A stretch of DNA of 64,000 nucleotides from contig CM034099.1 in the NCBI GenBank assembly GCA_019914945.1, positions 8,507,001 to 8,571,000 of the forward strand, written 5' to 3'. Every line of letters begins with the position of its first letter. The first letter of the stretch is position 1. The position numbers and the translations under genes were made by a program. The stretch comes from Typha latifolia (lineage: Eukaryota > Streptophyta > Magnoliopsida > Poales > Typhaceae). The notes under the pieces were generated by a model, which was not told the origin of the DNA, did not search any database, and saw only the letters and a program-made list of their open reading frames with translations. This document shows positions 1 through 12,283 of this stretch, one piece after another.

Positions 1-942
1 ACTTCAGTGGAGATGAAATTCAGAAATGTCACCAAGTCATTCCTGATGAATGTCTAAACATAACAACCAAAAGTCCAGGTCTTACATGAAAAGCATGAGG
101 CAGATCAATGCAGTACCCTACAGATCTATACATCAAATTCTTTAATATTGAACAAGCACATGTTTAAAATTTAAAATGTTAAACATGTTATAATGGGGCA
201 TTTTTGGATGTCCAAACTCCAAACTGTATACTCCATGCTTAGCTAGATATACATGATAAGACTTTCACAAACCAGATAGACTTTGATTCCAGAGTAGAGC
301 ACAGTGATGAACATGAGAGAGGAGAGCTGGCTGTCTTTTGCTGCAACTCCATCAGATACATGAACTGCTAATAAATATATCAGTATACAGTTTTAACTTC
401 TAATTTCTTTTATGCCCCATTCTTAAGTCTTAACTTCATTTTCCTTGGAAAAACAGAAAATTCTAGGTTTACATATCAAAAGATGGTTTTTAGCAGACAT
501 AAAGGAGGATGGCTCATTAAAGCACTCAATGGCTGATGGTGCAGGAATTTATAAATCATAGTGATGGATTACTTTCTGTGTTGCTAACCATATCATGGCA
601 CACATTAATCAAGCTTATGGTCAGAAAAAAAAACCTATGATCTTTAATCAAACTGAATGAATGTGAAGTTTGTTCATTGTGATTTAGCATCAACATCAAA
701 GGAAATAGACTAATAACTTATTATTGATCAGCATTCATTCAATAGAAACTAAATTCAAATAAACATTGTACAATAAAATCCAGAACAACACAGAAAAAAA
801 GTTGTGCTAAAGATTAAAATACTGTTCTGGATTCTATATTCCACCCAAAGTAATACATTTTGACTTTTGTTTTATGACAGTATCAATCCGTAATCTTCTT
901 AAGATAAATTTGTTATAAAATGGTCCAACCATAGCATCTTAC
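1..942. other. Intron of the carrier gene
   Basis: AT-rich sequence downstream of carrier exon 6. No continuation of the carrier (third PxD motif) could be found here on the minus strand, so it is read as part of a long intron. Nothing else recognised. Confidence 0.5.
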
Positions 943-3900
943 CTGTTGATGATGCAATGCCAGAAAGACTTCCACAAGCCAGGCTAACTAAGACAGCAGA
1001 ATCCTGTGGCCTGATATCCGCATAGTTCAGAGATACATCAAAAGTGAGTACATGGGATGTAGTGTACGAAATTCTAAATTAACAATAATCAAGGACTCAC
1101 CTTCTGATGTGCCAATAGGATCTCAAGGTTTCATAAACAGAAAAGCTGATTGCTATACTAGGCCCCACTCCCTGCAACTTAAAATAGTCAACTGCAGCCC
1201 AGATGAAATATAAAACTGCAAATATATGAACTCACCAACAATGTAGCACCAAGACCCTTGTATAACCCTCTGACACCCTCATCTCTGCAAATGGCATAAA
1301 GTGCATGCGATATGCCTCTGTAATATATAGTATTTGTCTGCAGAAATTAAGATAAAAAGAAGTTTCATAAATAAGCAGTTCAATAGGCATCTCTTGGGCC
1401 AGTCAGATATAAAACATCCTTATGGGGAAAAAAACAATGATTGAAAGTACCAAGCATGGGCATGGTAGCTATCAATATAGAAAAGCCACCGTACATATCT
1501 ATACGATAAAAGACCACAAAGTACCACACCAATATTATATTGAAACAATATGATTGAAATGGATGGGATTTGCCAAACCATACTAAGATTACAACAGTTC
1601 CTGTTCAATCAACACTCATAAGTTTGACCTCGGACAATCAGAACTATATTGCAAAATTGGTTGAAATGCAGCCAGAAAATGCTGAACTGAATAATGAAAT
1701 CATTTCATCAGAAAAAAAAGAAAAAGAATAATGAAATCAACTTTAATCCTTTTCCTCCCAATATCCCAAATTTTCCCTATTCCTTAAACAATTCATCTAT
1801 TAATTAATTTGCTAACATAGTAGTCAAGGATCATCAAAGTTCTCAAATACACCTCCATTTTGCTAAAGACAGTGCCTACACCTACACAAGGGGTCTCGTA
1901 AATTTTAAAATGACAAACTTATAAATTAGTATGCCAAAAGAAACTGAAGCTAAATCTGTCCATACCACAGATCTGGAAGGCAGTTAAAATCTACTAGTAG
2001 ATGCAGTGCACACAAAGATTAGAGAGACAATAAATCAAGAAAAGAACAAGTACTGAAAATTTTTCTCAAAAAATTGTTGTTCCTTTCCCATTAATCCACT
2101 TTCTAGATCAGATGCATCACATGTGTTAAAAATAGTATTACATCAACTATCCACTGATAGAGAAATTAGTATTTTCAGGGTATAATTTCACAATAAGCAG
2201 AACCGCTAGAATGAACGAAGTTGTGATTAATAACTTTTCAATCTCTAAGTTCTAGCACTCTCCTCTCCTACCAATGTGATGCCTCAGCCTCAACATTCCC
2301 AGATCAAGCCGCTTTGCCTCCCATCTTGATCTCCTCATGCTCCAACACAGCACAACTTGTGTCAGCAGTCATCAGCCAGCTGTGCCTATGTTCCATGATT
2401 ATCAGGTAGGATAGCCACTAAATTCCTTTTAACTATCCTGATTATTTTCAAAGATTAATGTGTGCGCTTATTATCATGGCTGTAAATGCTTGATCCACCT
2501 CATGTTTTTAGTATAATTTGCAAATAGAGAAATGCTGAATGATTGAATGAATTTAAAGATGTTGCTGAATTTGCTAAATGGAAAGTAGAAATGCTAAATG
2601 AACCTAGTACCAATGTATTGAAAAGTGGAAAAGGCGGCCGCCATGGCGGGGCGGCGCACCGGCCGGCCCGCCACTCCACCTAGCGCTCGTAGAAGGCGGC
2701 CTGCCGCATTGGCAGGCCGCCTGAGCGCCAAAAAGCGCTAGTAGGCCGCGCGGCCCGATAAGGCGGGTTGGCGGTTCGGCCCTCCAAACCCACCTTATCG
2801 GGTTTTTCTATAGTGGATCGGATTATCCAATATCCACTAAAAATACTAACCATTAACCATTAATATAAACCAATAATCTCTCTCTCGTTGCTCGCTGCGC
2901 CCTCTCTCTCTCTCACTAAAATCCCTAAATCCCTAATCTCTCTCTCGCTGCGCCCTCCCTCTCTCCCTGCGCCCTCTCTCATTGCGCCCGCTCTCACTGC
3001 GCCCGCAATCGCTGCAAAGGTATGGGCCTCTCTCTCTCTCTCACTCTCTCCTCTCTCTCTCTCTCTCTCACTCTCTCCTCTCTCTCTCTCTCTCACTCCT
3101 CTCTCATAGTTTCACTCTGTCTCACACCGAAGTAGTTAAATTTTTTTTTAATTTTCAATTCTGTTTAAAATTGTTAAATCTTAATCTGTTAGATACTTAG
3201 TGATTATCTAATAATAATGATAATATGTTTGTTAATTAGTTAATCACTTAATCTGTTAATGATGGTTAATTACTTAATTCAAAAATTAATTTAGTAATTA
3301 TCTGATAATATGTTTTTCAGTTTTTCTCTGTTTCAGTGTTTCTTATTACTTAATTCCTCTAGTTAATTTAGAAATTAATTGAAGTAGTTATCTGCTATTC
3401 TGCTAATCTGTTGAATACTTGAATGTTAATTAGTAATCTGTTAATGATTGTTAATTACTTAATTCACAAATTAATTTAGTAACTATCTGATAATGTGTTT
3501 TTCAGTTTTTCTCTATTTCTTATTACTTAGTTCCTCATTTCTTCTATTTTTTCTCTGATTCTGTTAATTAAGATTGTTAATTACTTGATTCAGAAATTAA
3601 TTCAGTAATTGTCTGATAATATGTTTTTCTCTGTTTCTTATTACTTAATTCCTCTAAATAATTCAGAAATTAAGATTATAGATTAATATTTAACAGTGAG
3701 TTTACTTTTAGTGTTAATCTGTTTCTAATATTTCTCTTGAATTAGTGAATTACTGGATTAAGTTATTAAGTATTAACTAGAGAGTAAATTGGTAATCAAT
3801 AATTAGTAAATATCTTACTATCTGTTTTACTGGAGGAGGTAAAACAGTAATTAATTACTATTTTTAAATTTGAAATGTGAATTATGAATTATCAATCATA

Positions 3901-6900
3901 TTTGTTTTTTGCCCAATTTCATTACAGAATATAGGTAGTCAAATATGACCACTAATTCCTCTCAAACACCGTCTGTGGTTGGGTCAACTTCATCTTAATT
4001 TTTTGTGTCTATTGGCTACAATGATCCAGGATGGCAATATGGATACCTTCCAAATAAAATTAATGCCAACACGGTGAAATGTAGATTTTGTGGGAAGGTT
4101 ACTAGGGGAGAAATTAGTAGATTCAAGAAACATATTGCTCATGTTAGAGGTGATGTTGTGCCTTGTCCAAAAGCTACAGATGAGGCAAAAAAAGTTATTA
4201 AAGAGCATATAGAGGGGAACAAAAGGAGAAAAGAGGATAAATCAAAAGAGGAAGCAAAATTGAGAGCAGAAGTAAATATATTTGGAGAAAAGGAAGATCC
4301 AGAAATTTTAGAAGTCGAAAGTAAAAGGCCAAGAAGTAGAGGTCCTTCAGACAAATACATATCTATTGATCTAGAAATTTCAATTAGAGAGCAGGAGAAG
4401 ATGGTACAGACAAGTATAAAAGATACTTTTGCAAAAGAACAAAGAGATAAAGTGCTAATGTACTTAGCTCATTGGGTTTATAAGTGTGGCATTCCCTTTA
4501 ATGTTATTACTGATAAATCATTTCGTGTTTTGATGGAAGCAATTGGTCAATATGGTCCGGGGTTCAAGCCAGCAACTATACATGAGTTACGTGAGCCACT
4601 TTTGAAGAAGCAAGTGGCTAAAATAAATGATGATTTGGAGAACCATAGAGCTGCATGGAAGAAAAATAGCTGCTCCATTTTAACTGGCGCTTGGACAGAT
4701 TGAAAAGGAAGAAGCATTATGAATTTATGTGTCAATTGTAAGCTGGGGGGGGTTAGTTTTCTACGTTCAGTTGATTGTTCTAAAGATTCACATATAGATG
4801 AATACATTCACAATATTGTTGTTGAGGATATCAAGGAAGTGGGAGAGGAAAATGTACTTTAAGTTGTGACTGATAATGGTGCTGCTAATTTAGAAGCTGC
4901 ACAGTTGCTAAAGCAAAACTATTCTCGTATATATTGGACATCTTGTGCTGCCCATTGTATAAAATTGATGTTAGAGATGATATCAAAGGAAGGAAGGATT
5001 AAGGGTTCAATTGAACATGAAAGGAAAATCACTGTGTTCATTTATAGACATCACAAAACATTGAGTTTGATGCGTCAGTTTACACAAAAAAGAGAGATCG
5101 TGAGACCCGAGGTTATACGATTTGCCACTTCATTTCTCACATTATAGTCTTTTGGAGAAGAAAGAAAAATTAACGCTTATATTTACTTCCAATGAATTTT
5201 TAAGTTGCAAATGGTCAAAAACTACGAAAGGAAAAATGATTTATTCTACTATCCTCAATAACCAATTTTCGAGGCAAGTGTCATTAACAGTTAAAGTATT
5301 AAAGTATTCACTCCTTTAGTGAAGTTGCTACGAGTTGTTGATGGTGAAAGAAAATCATCAATGGGATTCATATATGGTGGGTTGAAAGATGTCAAGAAAG
5401 AAATAAAGAATATTTTCAATAATAATGAGACATCTTCCAAGCCTTTTCTAGATGCAATTGATCACTACACGAATGGAAAGCTTGATACACATCTCCACGT
5501 TGCTGCATATTACTTAAATCCATACTATTTTTATAGAGATTTGGATGAAATGGAGACTGACTTTAATGTAATAAATGGTGTTCTTAGTTGTATTGAGAAC
5601 TTTTATCCAGATCAAGCCATTCAAGTTCACATTTCAAATGTGGAGATGAAAGCATATAAGGATGTCACTGGAATATTTGGGAGACCGCTAGCAAGATTAA
5701 CAAGAGAAGTTAACAATGATAAATTCAACCCAAGTAATAATTATTAATTAGCATATGTTGTAAAAGTGTAAAACATGTCTTTTACAATTTTATTCTTTGT
5801 ATGTTAGTAAGTTACATTTTAATTTTTATGGTTATAGCTCATTGGTGGAGTGTATATAGAGCCGATGCCCCCTACTTGAAATGTATGGCGGTTAAGATTC
5901 TTAATTTAACATGTAGCTCCTCAGGATGTGAAAGAAATTGGAGCTCCTTTGAATGGGTAATATATCATTAATCATTGTATTGACTAAGCTAAATTGATAA
6001 ATTTTATTATCAAATTGATTTAGTCTTTGATTTGATGATTTCATATTCATTCAAAGAAAAGAAATAGATTGGAAGTCAAGAGGCTAAATGATCTTGTTTA
6101 TGTACAATTTAATGCAAGAATGAAGGATCGAAAGATAGCGAAAGAGAATGATCCAGTCGTTTCAAAAGAAAGAAATAATGCAAGGGAATGGTTGGATAAT
6201 GATCATGTAGAGCAAGAGGTCTTTCCAGGTGAAGAATTAACTTGGGAGATAGTGACAGAAGCATCAGGAGCCGAAGAATATTTAAGATCAAGGAGGAGCA
6301 TTAGATCTACTAAAGCTACTACTAGTAGCACTCCTTCCACTTCTCTAGATGAGCAATTAATTGAATCGGATGAAGAAACAGATGATTAGGATGATATTGA
6401 GCTAGAATTTGATGATGATTCCTATGATAATCTTTTGATAGATGAAGTTCCTCCCATAGATTGTGAAAAAGATTAGAAGATGGCATTTATGTTATAGTTG
6501 TGAACTTGTTATGAACTTGATAATTTTGAATTTTTGATTATATGTTATTTGTTATGAACCTTATGATTTTGATATGTTATATCATATTATTTGTTATAAT
6601 TGTGAACTTGTTGCTATGAACTTATTCTTGTGATAATTTTGAATCTTTGATTATGTATTTATGTTATTATAGTTGTGAATTGTGATTATGTTATTGTGGT
6701 TGTGAATTGTGATTATGTTATTATAGTTGTGAATTGTGATTATATATATTATATTTATTTATTTATTTATTTATAATTTTTTATATTAAAAATGCTAGAC
6801 CGCTTTGTCACCCGCCTTGTTGCCCGCCTTCCGCCTAGATGCTAGGCGGTGGGGTGACCGCCCGTCATCCGCGGCCGCCTTTCAAAACAGTGCCTAGTAC

Positions 6901-8570
6901 CTCATGTTTTGGGTATGATTTTGCTGGATTTGCTAAATGAATAGTAGAAATGCTGAATGAACCTAGTACCTCATGTTTTGGTTATGTTTTTGCTGGATTT
7001 GCTTGTTCTAAGACTGTTTCTAGGATTTTTATCATCAATGTAAGCACAAGCACTAGGGGATTGTTTGGTAAACCACTATTGTGTTCTAGCCAAGCCACAA
7101 TTTGAGATGTCTCAAAACAGGTCTCTAAAGCTTTTCAAAGAGTAACGATATCCAGTGTTTTCGCCAAACTTCAACGCATTCCTATTTCCTAGAACTAGTA
7201 AATTTTTATATCAAAAATCTTGAAAGAAGAAAAGCATTTAAAGCAAAGAAAGGCCCGAGTCTACCACTAGCAGTTCCACTAATTAAAACAATTTAAGTAA
7301 ATCAAATGCAATTTAGCATAGGATGGCATGGTTACCTGAGCTGCCAGACGTGTCCTAACTAAGTCCAATGGATAAGTAATAGATGCAGCTGTTACACCTG
7401 ACAAACCACCACCAAGCAACCGGACACATATATCTGCACTCACATAATCTTTATGTCTATCTAGACCAGGAACCGTCTGTAGTAACTGCAGGAATGATAG
7501 AAAAAAAATCAAAACATTAAGACAGCCTTCTAGCTGATTAGCAAGGCTATGTTTCTTTAGAGAATTTCAACTTACATGCTTATAGCGTTCATACGCATAA
7601 AAGCTAATAGAGGAATAAGGTAACCTATGGGCAATTGTTACTAGGTTCCCTTTCCAAAATGCTCTAAAGCCTTCTTCGTGAACAATGCGGGAAGCCTCAC
7701 GCCATATGCTAGCCTTGCTTCGACTTACATCAGAGTGCATGCCTTGCACCTATACAAGTAAGACGCCATGAGATAGCACAAAGATCATCTATTTCTCATT
7801 AATCCTGCATCCAATTAAGAACAGAAATAAAATAGCTATAAAGGATCTAGTTAAGCTATACAGGATGTCATAAGATTACAAATACAGCTGTCTTTCTCAT
7901 TGCTATTTCTTTGAAATAAGAATGAGCACTAAGGTAGTTGCAGAGAATTCATTTCAACCTATAATGCCTTCAAGAAGTGGCGGGTACAAGAAGAGAACCC
8001 GTAGAATGTTATTGTCTCAATTAATGAAGAATCAAAAGATAACCTTTTTCCCTACAGTTTTAACATCGAGTTATATCAGAGTGTATGCCTTGCACCGATA
8101 GAAGTAGACGCTATAGTAGCTTTTCCCATTAATATCGCACCCATATAAGAAGAAGAAGAAAAAATAGTTACAGAGCATCTTAACTAGTTAAACATCCAAT
8201 TCCTTCGATAACCATTAATTACAATAATAAGATTACCTAAATGAGAATAAAGACGACCTTTATTTATCCTCAGTTGACCATAAGAGAGATGAGAAGTTAT
8301 GAGTACAAGAGCCACCTGGAAGAGGATAGTGAGGCGGGCCAGGGGAGCGGTGCAGGTCTTGCTCACCGCTCCGGCGACACCTCCGGCGAGGAGATGCGCC
8401 ACCGTCCCAACCTGCGGCTGGTGATGCAGCTGCTGCTTCTGGCTCTGGTGGTGATGCGTGGAGAATCTCCTGGCATCTCCGTCGACGGCGGCTGCGCCGC
8501 CGTGACCGGAAGCCAGGGCTCTCTGTTTCCCGCCGTCGACCACCATCCTAACCCTCGCCTCCGTCTGCAT
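943..8570 (-). CDS. Mitochondrial substrate carrier (SLC25 family), 3' end outside the window
   Basis: Exchanges solutes across the inner mitochondrial membrane; the substrate cannot be told from sequence. Six exons on the minus strand: 8570-8316, 7749-7576, 7485-7336, 1337-1236, 1171-1101 and 1010-943, all with GT/AG borders and matching phases, giving about 273 residues so far. The first carrier repeat shows AGGVAGAVSKTCTAPLARLT (the Asp of the PxD motif is Ala) and the second shows YPLDLVRTRLAAQ. Exons 4-6 read YYRGISHALYAICRDEGVRG, GLYKGLGATLL, GVGPSIAISFSVYETLRSYW and ACGSLSGIASS, which is the end of repeat 2 and the start of repeat 3. The last exon(s), with the third PxD motif, must lie left of position 1. 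The start is the first ATG after an in-frame stop; the N-terminus is His/Gln-rich. Intron 3 is about 6 kb because a hAT element sits in it. The family is certain; subfamilies close to CoA or adenine-nucleotide carriers are possible. Confidence 0.9.
2625..2810. repeat. GC-rich inverted repeats in the left subterminal region of hAT copy 1
   Basis: A perfect hairpin has arms 2695-2705 (GGCGGCCTGCC) and 2711-2721 with a 5-bp loop. A second, imperfect one pairs about 2755-2772 (CCCGATAAGGCGGGTTGG) with 2788-2807 (CCAAACCCACCTTATCGGG). GGCGG/CCGCC pentamers recur here and in the right end (6800-6880). Clustered short motifs of this kind are where hAT transposases are known to bind; that role is inferred here. 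Confidence 0.7.
3945..6475 (+). pseudogene. hAT transposase, broken (copy 1)
   Basis: Presumed start ATG 3945, just after a possible intron end (TTACAG). Domains in order: BED zinc finger (CRFCGK, then FKKHIAHVRG) near 4077-4160; DUF659-like core (WTD, later VTDNGAANLEAAQLLKQNYS and YWTSCAAHCIKLML) 4560-4990; the C-terminal hAT dimerisation motif GCERNWSSFEW at about 5915-5960; and an acidic tail (ESDEETDD) 6340-6470. Breaks: TAA at 3996 (shared with copy 2), TGA at 4701, TAA at 4861, frame loss near 5145 and 5318, and TAG at 6387. Copy 2 has Arg and Gln at the TGA and TAA sites, so these arose by C-to-T change in this copy. No working product is expected. Confidence 0.9.
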
Positions 8571-9481
8571 CTCCTCCTCAGCCTGCCTCTACAAGCACCA
8601 AATCACTCTCGGAAACCGTAACCCTATGATCCCATAAAATGGAAGAAGAGAGGTACAGATTTCTAGGTCGTTCCGCTTCCAGGGTGGAAAATTGGAAGCA
8701 AAGAGGAGCGCAGGGTCCGATTTGGAATAAACTGAAACCCTAGACGACACCCTCCATTCGAAACCGACATCGCATGTGCGAGCTAATCTTCCGACACGTG
8801 GCACGAAACAGAGATCCTTCACAGGCGTTTCCTGTTCGCCTCCTGTCAGCTAAACCTATTTCTCGTGTGAAATTGGAGAGAGTCGGCGGAAAGTGGTTGG
8901 GAATCCATCCGTTCGAATTTTGAAATTTTCCATTTTGCTCCCCGTCTTTTTGTGCTTATTGTGCTTTATTCAACAAAAAAAAATTATATATATATATATA
9001 TACTTTAGTTAGGGTGTTTTCTGAAAACTACAATAATGTTATTTATTGATAACCAAAAATAAAAAATAAAAAAAATAAAACTCAAGTTATTAAAATGACA
9101 AGGTGTAAAAATGTTGGGCTATTCGTGAAGCACTGCGCTCCTACTCCTTTGTCGGATGACAACAAATCAACCCACCAATGTGGATCGAGAGACCGACTTC
9201 TCTTCTCCAAACCAATACTATCAGTAGCATTCACGTCACCAAGTGGGCCACCAAACTTCTCGTGGATGATATTTTCTTTCTCCCTCAATATCCTTTTTAA
9301 ACATAATTTAGATTTTTATGTGTTTCGTGAAACTAATCGTGCTTAGTTTAGACATATTTTACTACCGTGTTCTTAATTTAATATTTTTTCTTAAAAAAAA
9401 TAATTGTACTTAGACTTCGTAAACCATCCCCATTTTTTGATGTACATTTGATTTTTTTTTTACACATAGAATTATTGAAAA
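8571..9481. other. Upstream region of the carrier gene
   Basis: Divergent flank of the minus-strand carrier gene; 8571-8900 probably holds its 5' UTR and promoter. A short (TA)n lies at about 8984-9001. No other gene recognised; the open frames here have no family resemblance. Confidence 0.4.
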
Positions 9482-10539
9482 TGTGATAGACAGAAAAGTA
9501 TTACGAACGAACCAAATTTGGACCGATCTGAATGTAAGAAAATTATGATACTTTATAGGTGGTAGCCTTGTGAGTTAGATTTCTAATGGCTTTAGTTTAC
9601 GTGAATTAGAGGTCGAAATAAAAAATTAAAAATAAAATAGTGGAGGAAGTCAAAACGGGGCACATGGTAAATATATGATGTGGCAACAATTGTCGGAGGG
9701 TGGTGGTGGACAATCGTATAGTAGAATAGCTCGTGGTGGAGAATGGTGGCTAGGGTTTGGGTGCTTAAAAATGGATCTAGAGTTACGATCTACTCTTACA
9801 AAAATAAAAATGATCGAACAAATATAATAAAAGATAAAGGCAATAAGAATAAATTAGCTAAACTCAAAATTTATTCAACTATAATAATCAACCAATAACC
9901 ACTCATATTTATAGGATTAAAGTCCTAGTGGATCTGATCCATATGTAGATTATCCGTTTTATTTAAAATTTAAAATAATAAGCAAATCTAACTAAATAAC
10001 TTGACTCAACTCGACTCGACTTGACTAACTTAACTCACGTGGTCGAATCGTAATAATCCACCACACTTTCGATGCCTTGTCCTCAAGGTGACTAGTACCT
10101 CACGTCTTTACACTTGTACAGCTTATAATGTTAGTCAAAGGACTCTGGTTCATCCTCTTCGAGACTGTTGAGAAACATGACGTGGGCTGACTAGCACTTG
10201 CATTTATGATTAGAGATAACCTTACTTTCTACGCTCCTCCAAGTCATTGGGGCAATGCGAGATTTATTGGTGGTTGGGCTGAGCCATCTGCCGCAGCCGG
10301 GTTGGGTTAGGTGTAGTCTCTAGTGGGTCGTGGGCTTGGGTTGTTTTCCTTCGCTCATCCTTGTGGATCTTGTTTAGCTGATCCTATTAGGACTCCATCA
10401 AAACTATCAATGAGAAGGCCTCCTCAGAAATAGTCGGCCTTAAAGTCTTGACCTCAGCCTGAGTGTTAGGCTTAAGCCTACTATAATGGTACTCTTTAGG
10501 GCCGAGTATGACTAGTTGGTGACCCGGTTGCAAATTTAT

Positions 10540-10812
10540 TTGAACTCCTCTAGGTAAGCTCGAATTATTGTTGACTGAGTAATTTTAGTCAACTTAGCTT
10601 GAAAGTCCTCGAACTAGGTCGGATCGAACCAAGCACAAATTGTATTAGCAAAGTCCTACTAAGACTCGAATGGTCGAGTTCACTCTATCGATTAGTACCA
10701 CCTAATCTCCACGCCCTCTAAGTGAAATGATGCTAGATAGACCTTCTAGTGGTCTGGCGTGTCATGGTATCTAAAAAATTGCTCCATTAGATAGGTTCAG
10801 TCCAACGAGTCT
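10540..10812 (-). pseudogene. Ty3/gypsy gag remnant
   Basis: Minus-strand reading gives MEQFFRYHDTPDH, then KVYLASFHLEGVEIRWY, then FANTICAWFDPT, then FEDFQAKLTKITQST and YLEEFK, separated by TAG, TAA and TGA stops. The order matches the retrotransposon gag (capsid) domain of plant gypsy elements. The stops are of all three types, unlike those in the copia element at 40-45 kb. Confidence 0.75.
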
Positions 10813-12173
10813 CCTCTAGAGAATTTTAGAAAATTAAGCTTAGTTCGAGCTTGGAATCCCAAAATGTGATTTGTAGTCACAAGCCAAGTGATCACGTGGT
10901 CTAGGCTAGTTATGTGGGTCATAGGCCCACAAGTCCAGCTCATGTCGTGCATAGGTTACATGTAGGTTCAGCTCAATTAGATGACACGTGCCCATCAGAT
11001 CGTTCCACCAGTCATCCTCAAGCTTGTGCTCGGGCTCAAGGTCATGCTCATAGGCCTTAACTGGTTCGCACGAGGTGGTCGAATTAGTTCGTGAAAATTT
11101 GGCCTGCCTTGAAATTCATATATTTTCTCTTTTATGCATGTTCCCTAACCCTAACCATAGGGCTAAATTTGGATTTCAACCTAGGGGCGCCATGACAAGC
11201 TATTGTAGCCTCGGTGGCAACTAGGCAGGGTGGCTAGCCATCGACATTCATCATTTGATAGGTCCTCGTAGTGGCGAAGCAATGACAAGCAATCGTGGCC
11301 AACCAAAATTGAGCTCGACCTAGTATAGTGGCGGCCAGGGTGCATCGATGGCGGCGAAAAGCGCCGGCAAAGCCACCCCAATATAAGGGTAGCTCCCCTT
11401 GGTGGTAGTTGTCAAGTATGGCCACCCGACGATCGTCAGCAACTACAACGACCACCATTGGCTACTAGTCGTCAGGAAATCAACCGTGGCCGTCAGTGGT
11501 CATGGAAGCCTAGGACTCGCAGTTCACCACCACGAGTTTGCTACAACAATAACCACCATCGTTGGCAGTCTTCCAGTCAGTTCTAGCACGAACAATAGTG
11601 TCTCGAGTGCGGGTGGTTTGAGGAAGTGAGTGGACATGACGTTTTAAGCCGGGATCGCCTGGATCATCGTCGATGGAAAGCTAGGGTTTTGAGCCCTAGC
11701 TTCTATTGTGGGTGGGAAAGATGGCCTAAAACCCACATTGGCCGGCTACTCCGACGTTGTTGTAGCAATGGTTTGGGTCTGTGATGTTGGGAGGGTCTCC
11801 ACCGCGGCCAGAGGTGGAGTTTTGGCCATGGCTGGCCAATTTTCACTATGGTCGGCTGTGTTGGCAACGGGGTGGCCGTGCTGGGCTAGAAAAATAGTCA
11901 GCCGAGGCTTGGATCACCTTCTCAATCCTCTCGGAGAACTCAATAATTCCACGGACTCGACCAACACCCTCGCCCACGAGGGTAGTTCGTCATTGACGGT
12001 GGCTGCTAGTTGTGGAGGTGGCATAGAGAAACTCTCACAAGAATGGAGATGAGTTCCTAGTCCTCCATGGCTATTCCTTCCTCGTTCATCTTTGATCACA
12101 TGTTAACCATCATTTGAGGAACGTTAGCTGTAATACTAATATTACAAATTAGATTTGGAATGATTCGAATGTA

Positions 12174-12283
12174 AGAAAATTATGATATTTTTATGTATGG
12201 CAGCTTCGTGAGTTAGGTTTCTAATGATAGAAAATTATGATATTTTTATGTATGGCAGCTTCGTGAGTTAGGTTTCTAATGGA
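12174..12283. repeat. 55-bp tandem duplication inside one LTR
   Basis: Two adjacent, nearly identical 55-bp units (12174-12228 and 12229-12283) start AGAAAATTATGATATTTTTA. The other LTR has one copy, so the duplication came after insertion. Confidence 0.9.

Larger units (their letters stand above)
2611..6892 (+). mobile_element. hAT DNA transposon, copy 1, complete ends
   Basis: Bounded by a perfect 8-bp target duplication CCTAGTAC (2603-2610 and 6893-6900), the size used by the hAT superfamily. Imperfect terminal inverted repeats: left begins CAATGTATTGAAAAG and runs into GGCGGCCGCC; the right end, read inward, begins CACTGTTTTGAAAGGCGGCC. Both subterminal regions are very GC-rich in an AT-rich element. 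The inside holds a CT-rich leader (2875-3125), an AT-rich probable intron, and a transposase gene on the plus strand broken by stops. The element lies in intron 3 of the carrier gene, antisense to it. A second, inverted copy lies at 12703-15915. Confidence 0.93.
2499..7010 (+). repeat. Local tandem repeat (about 69 bp) split by the hAT insertion
   Basis: Right of the hAT element a 69-bp unit beginning CCTAGTACCTCATGTTTTGG occurs at 6893-6961 and again, cut short, from 6962. Left of the element, 2499-2610 holds a diverged copy (CCTCATGTTTTTAG, then GCTGAATTTGCTAAATG). The element inserted into the CCTAGTAC at a unit boundary. Confidence 0.7.

Noticed and set aside
2860..3200. Overlapping open frames of RERERGE or LSLSLS repeats on both strands
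   Set aside because: Translations of a (CT)n-rich leader inside hAT copy 1; no family and both strands open only because of the repeat.
8241..8621. 126-codon plus-strand frame
   Set aside because: Antisense shadow of the GC-rich first exon of the carrier gene.
11181..12099. Frames of 60-114 codons on both strands
   Set aside because: Lie in the internal region of the decayed gypsy element; no recognisable domain and overlapping on both strands.
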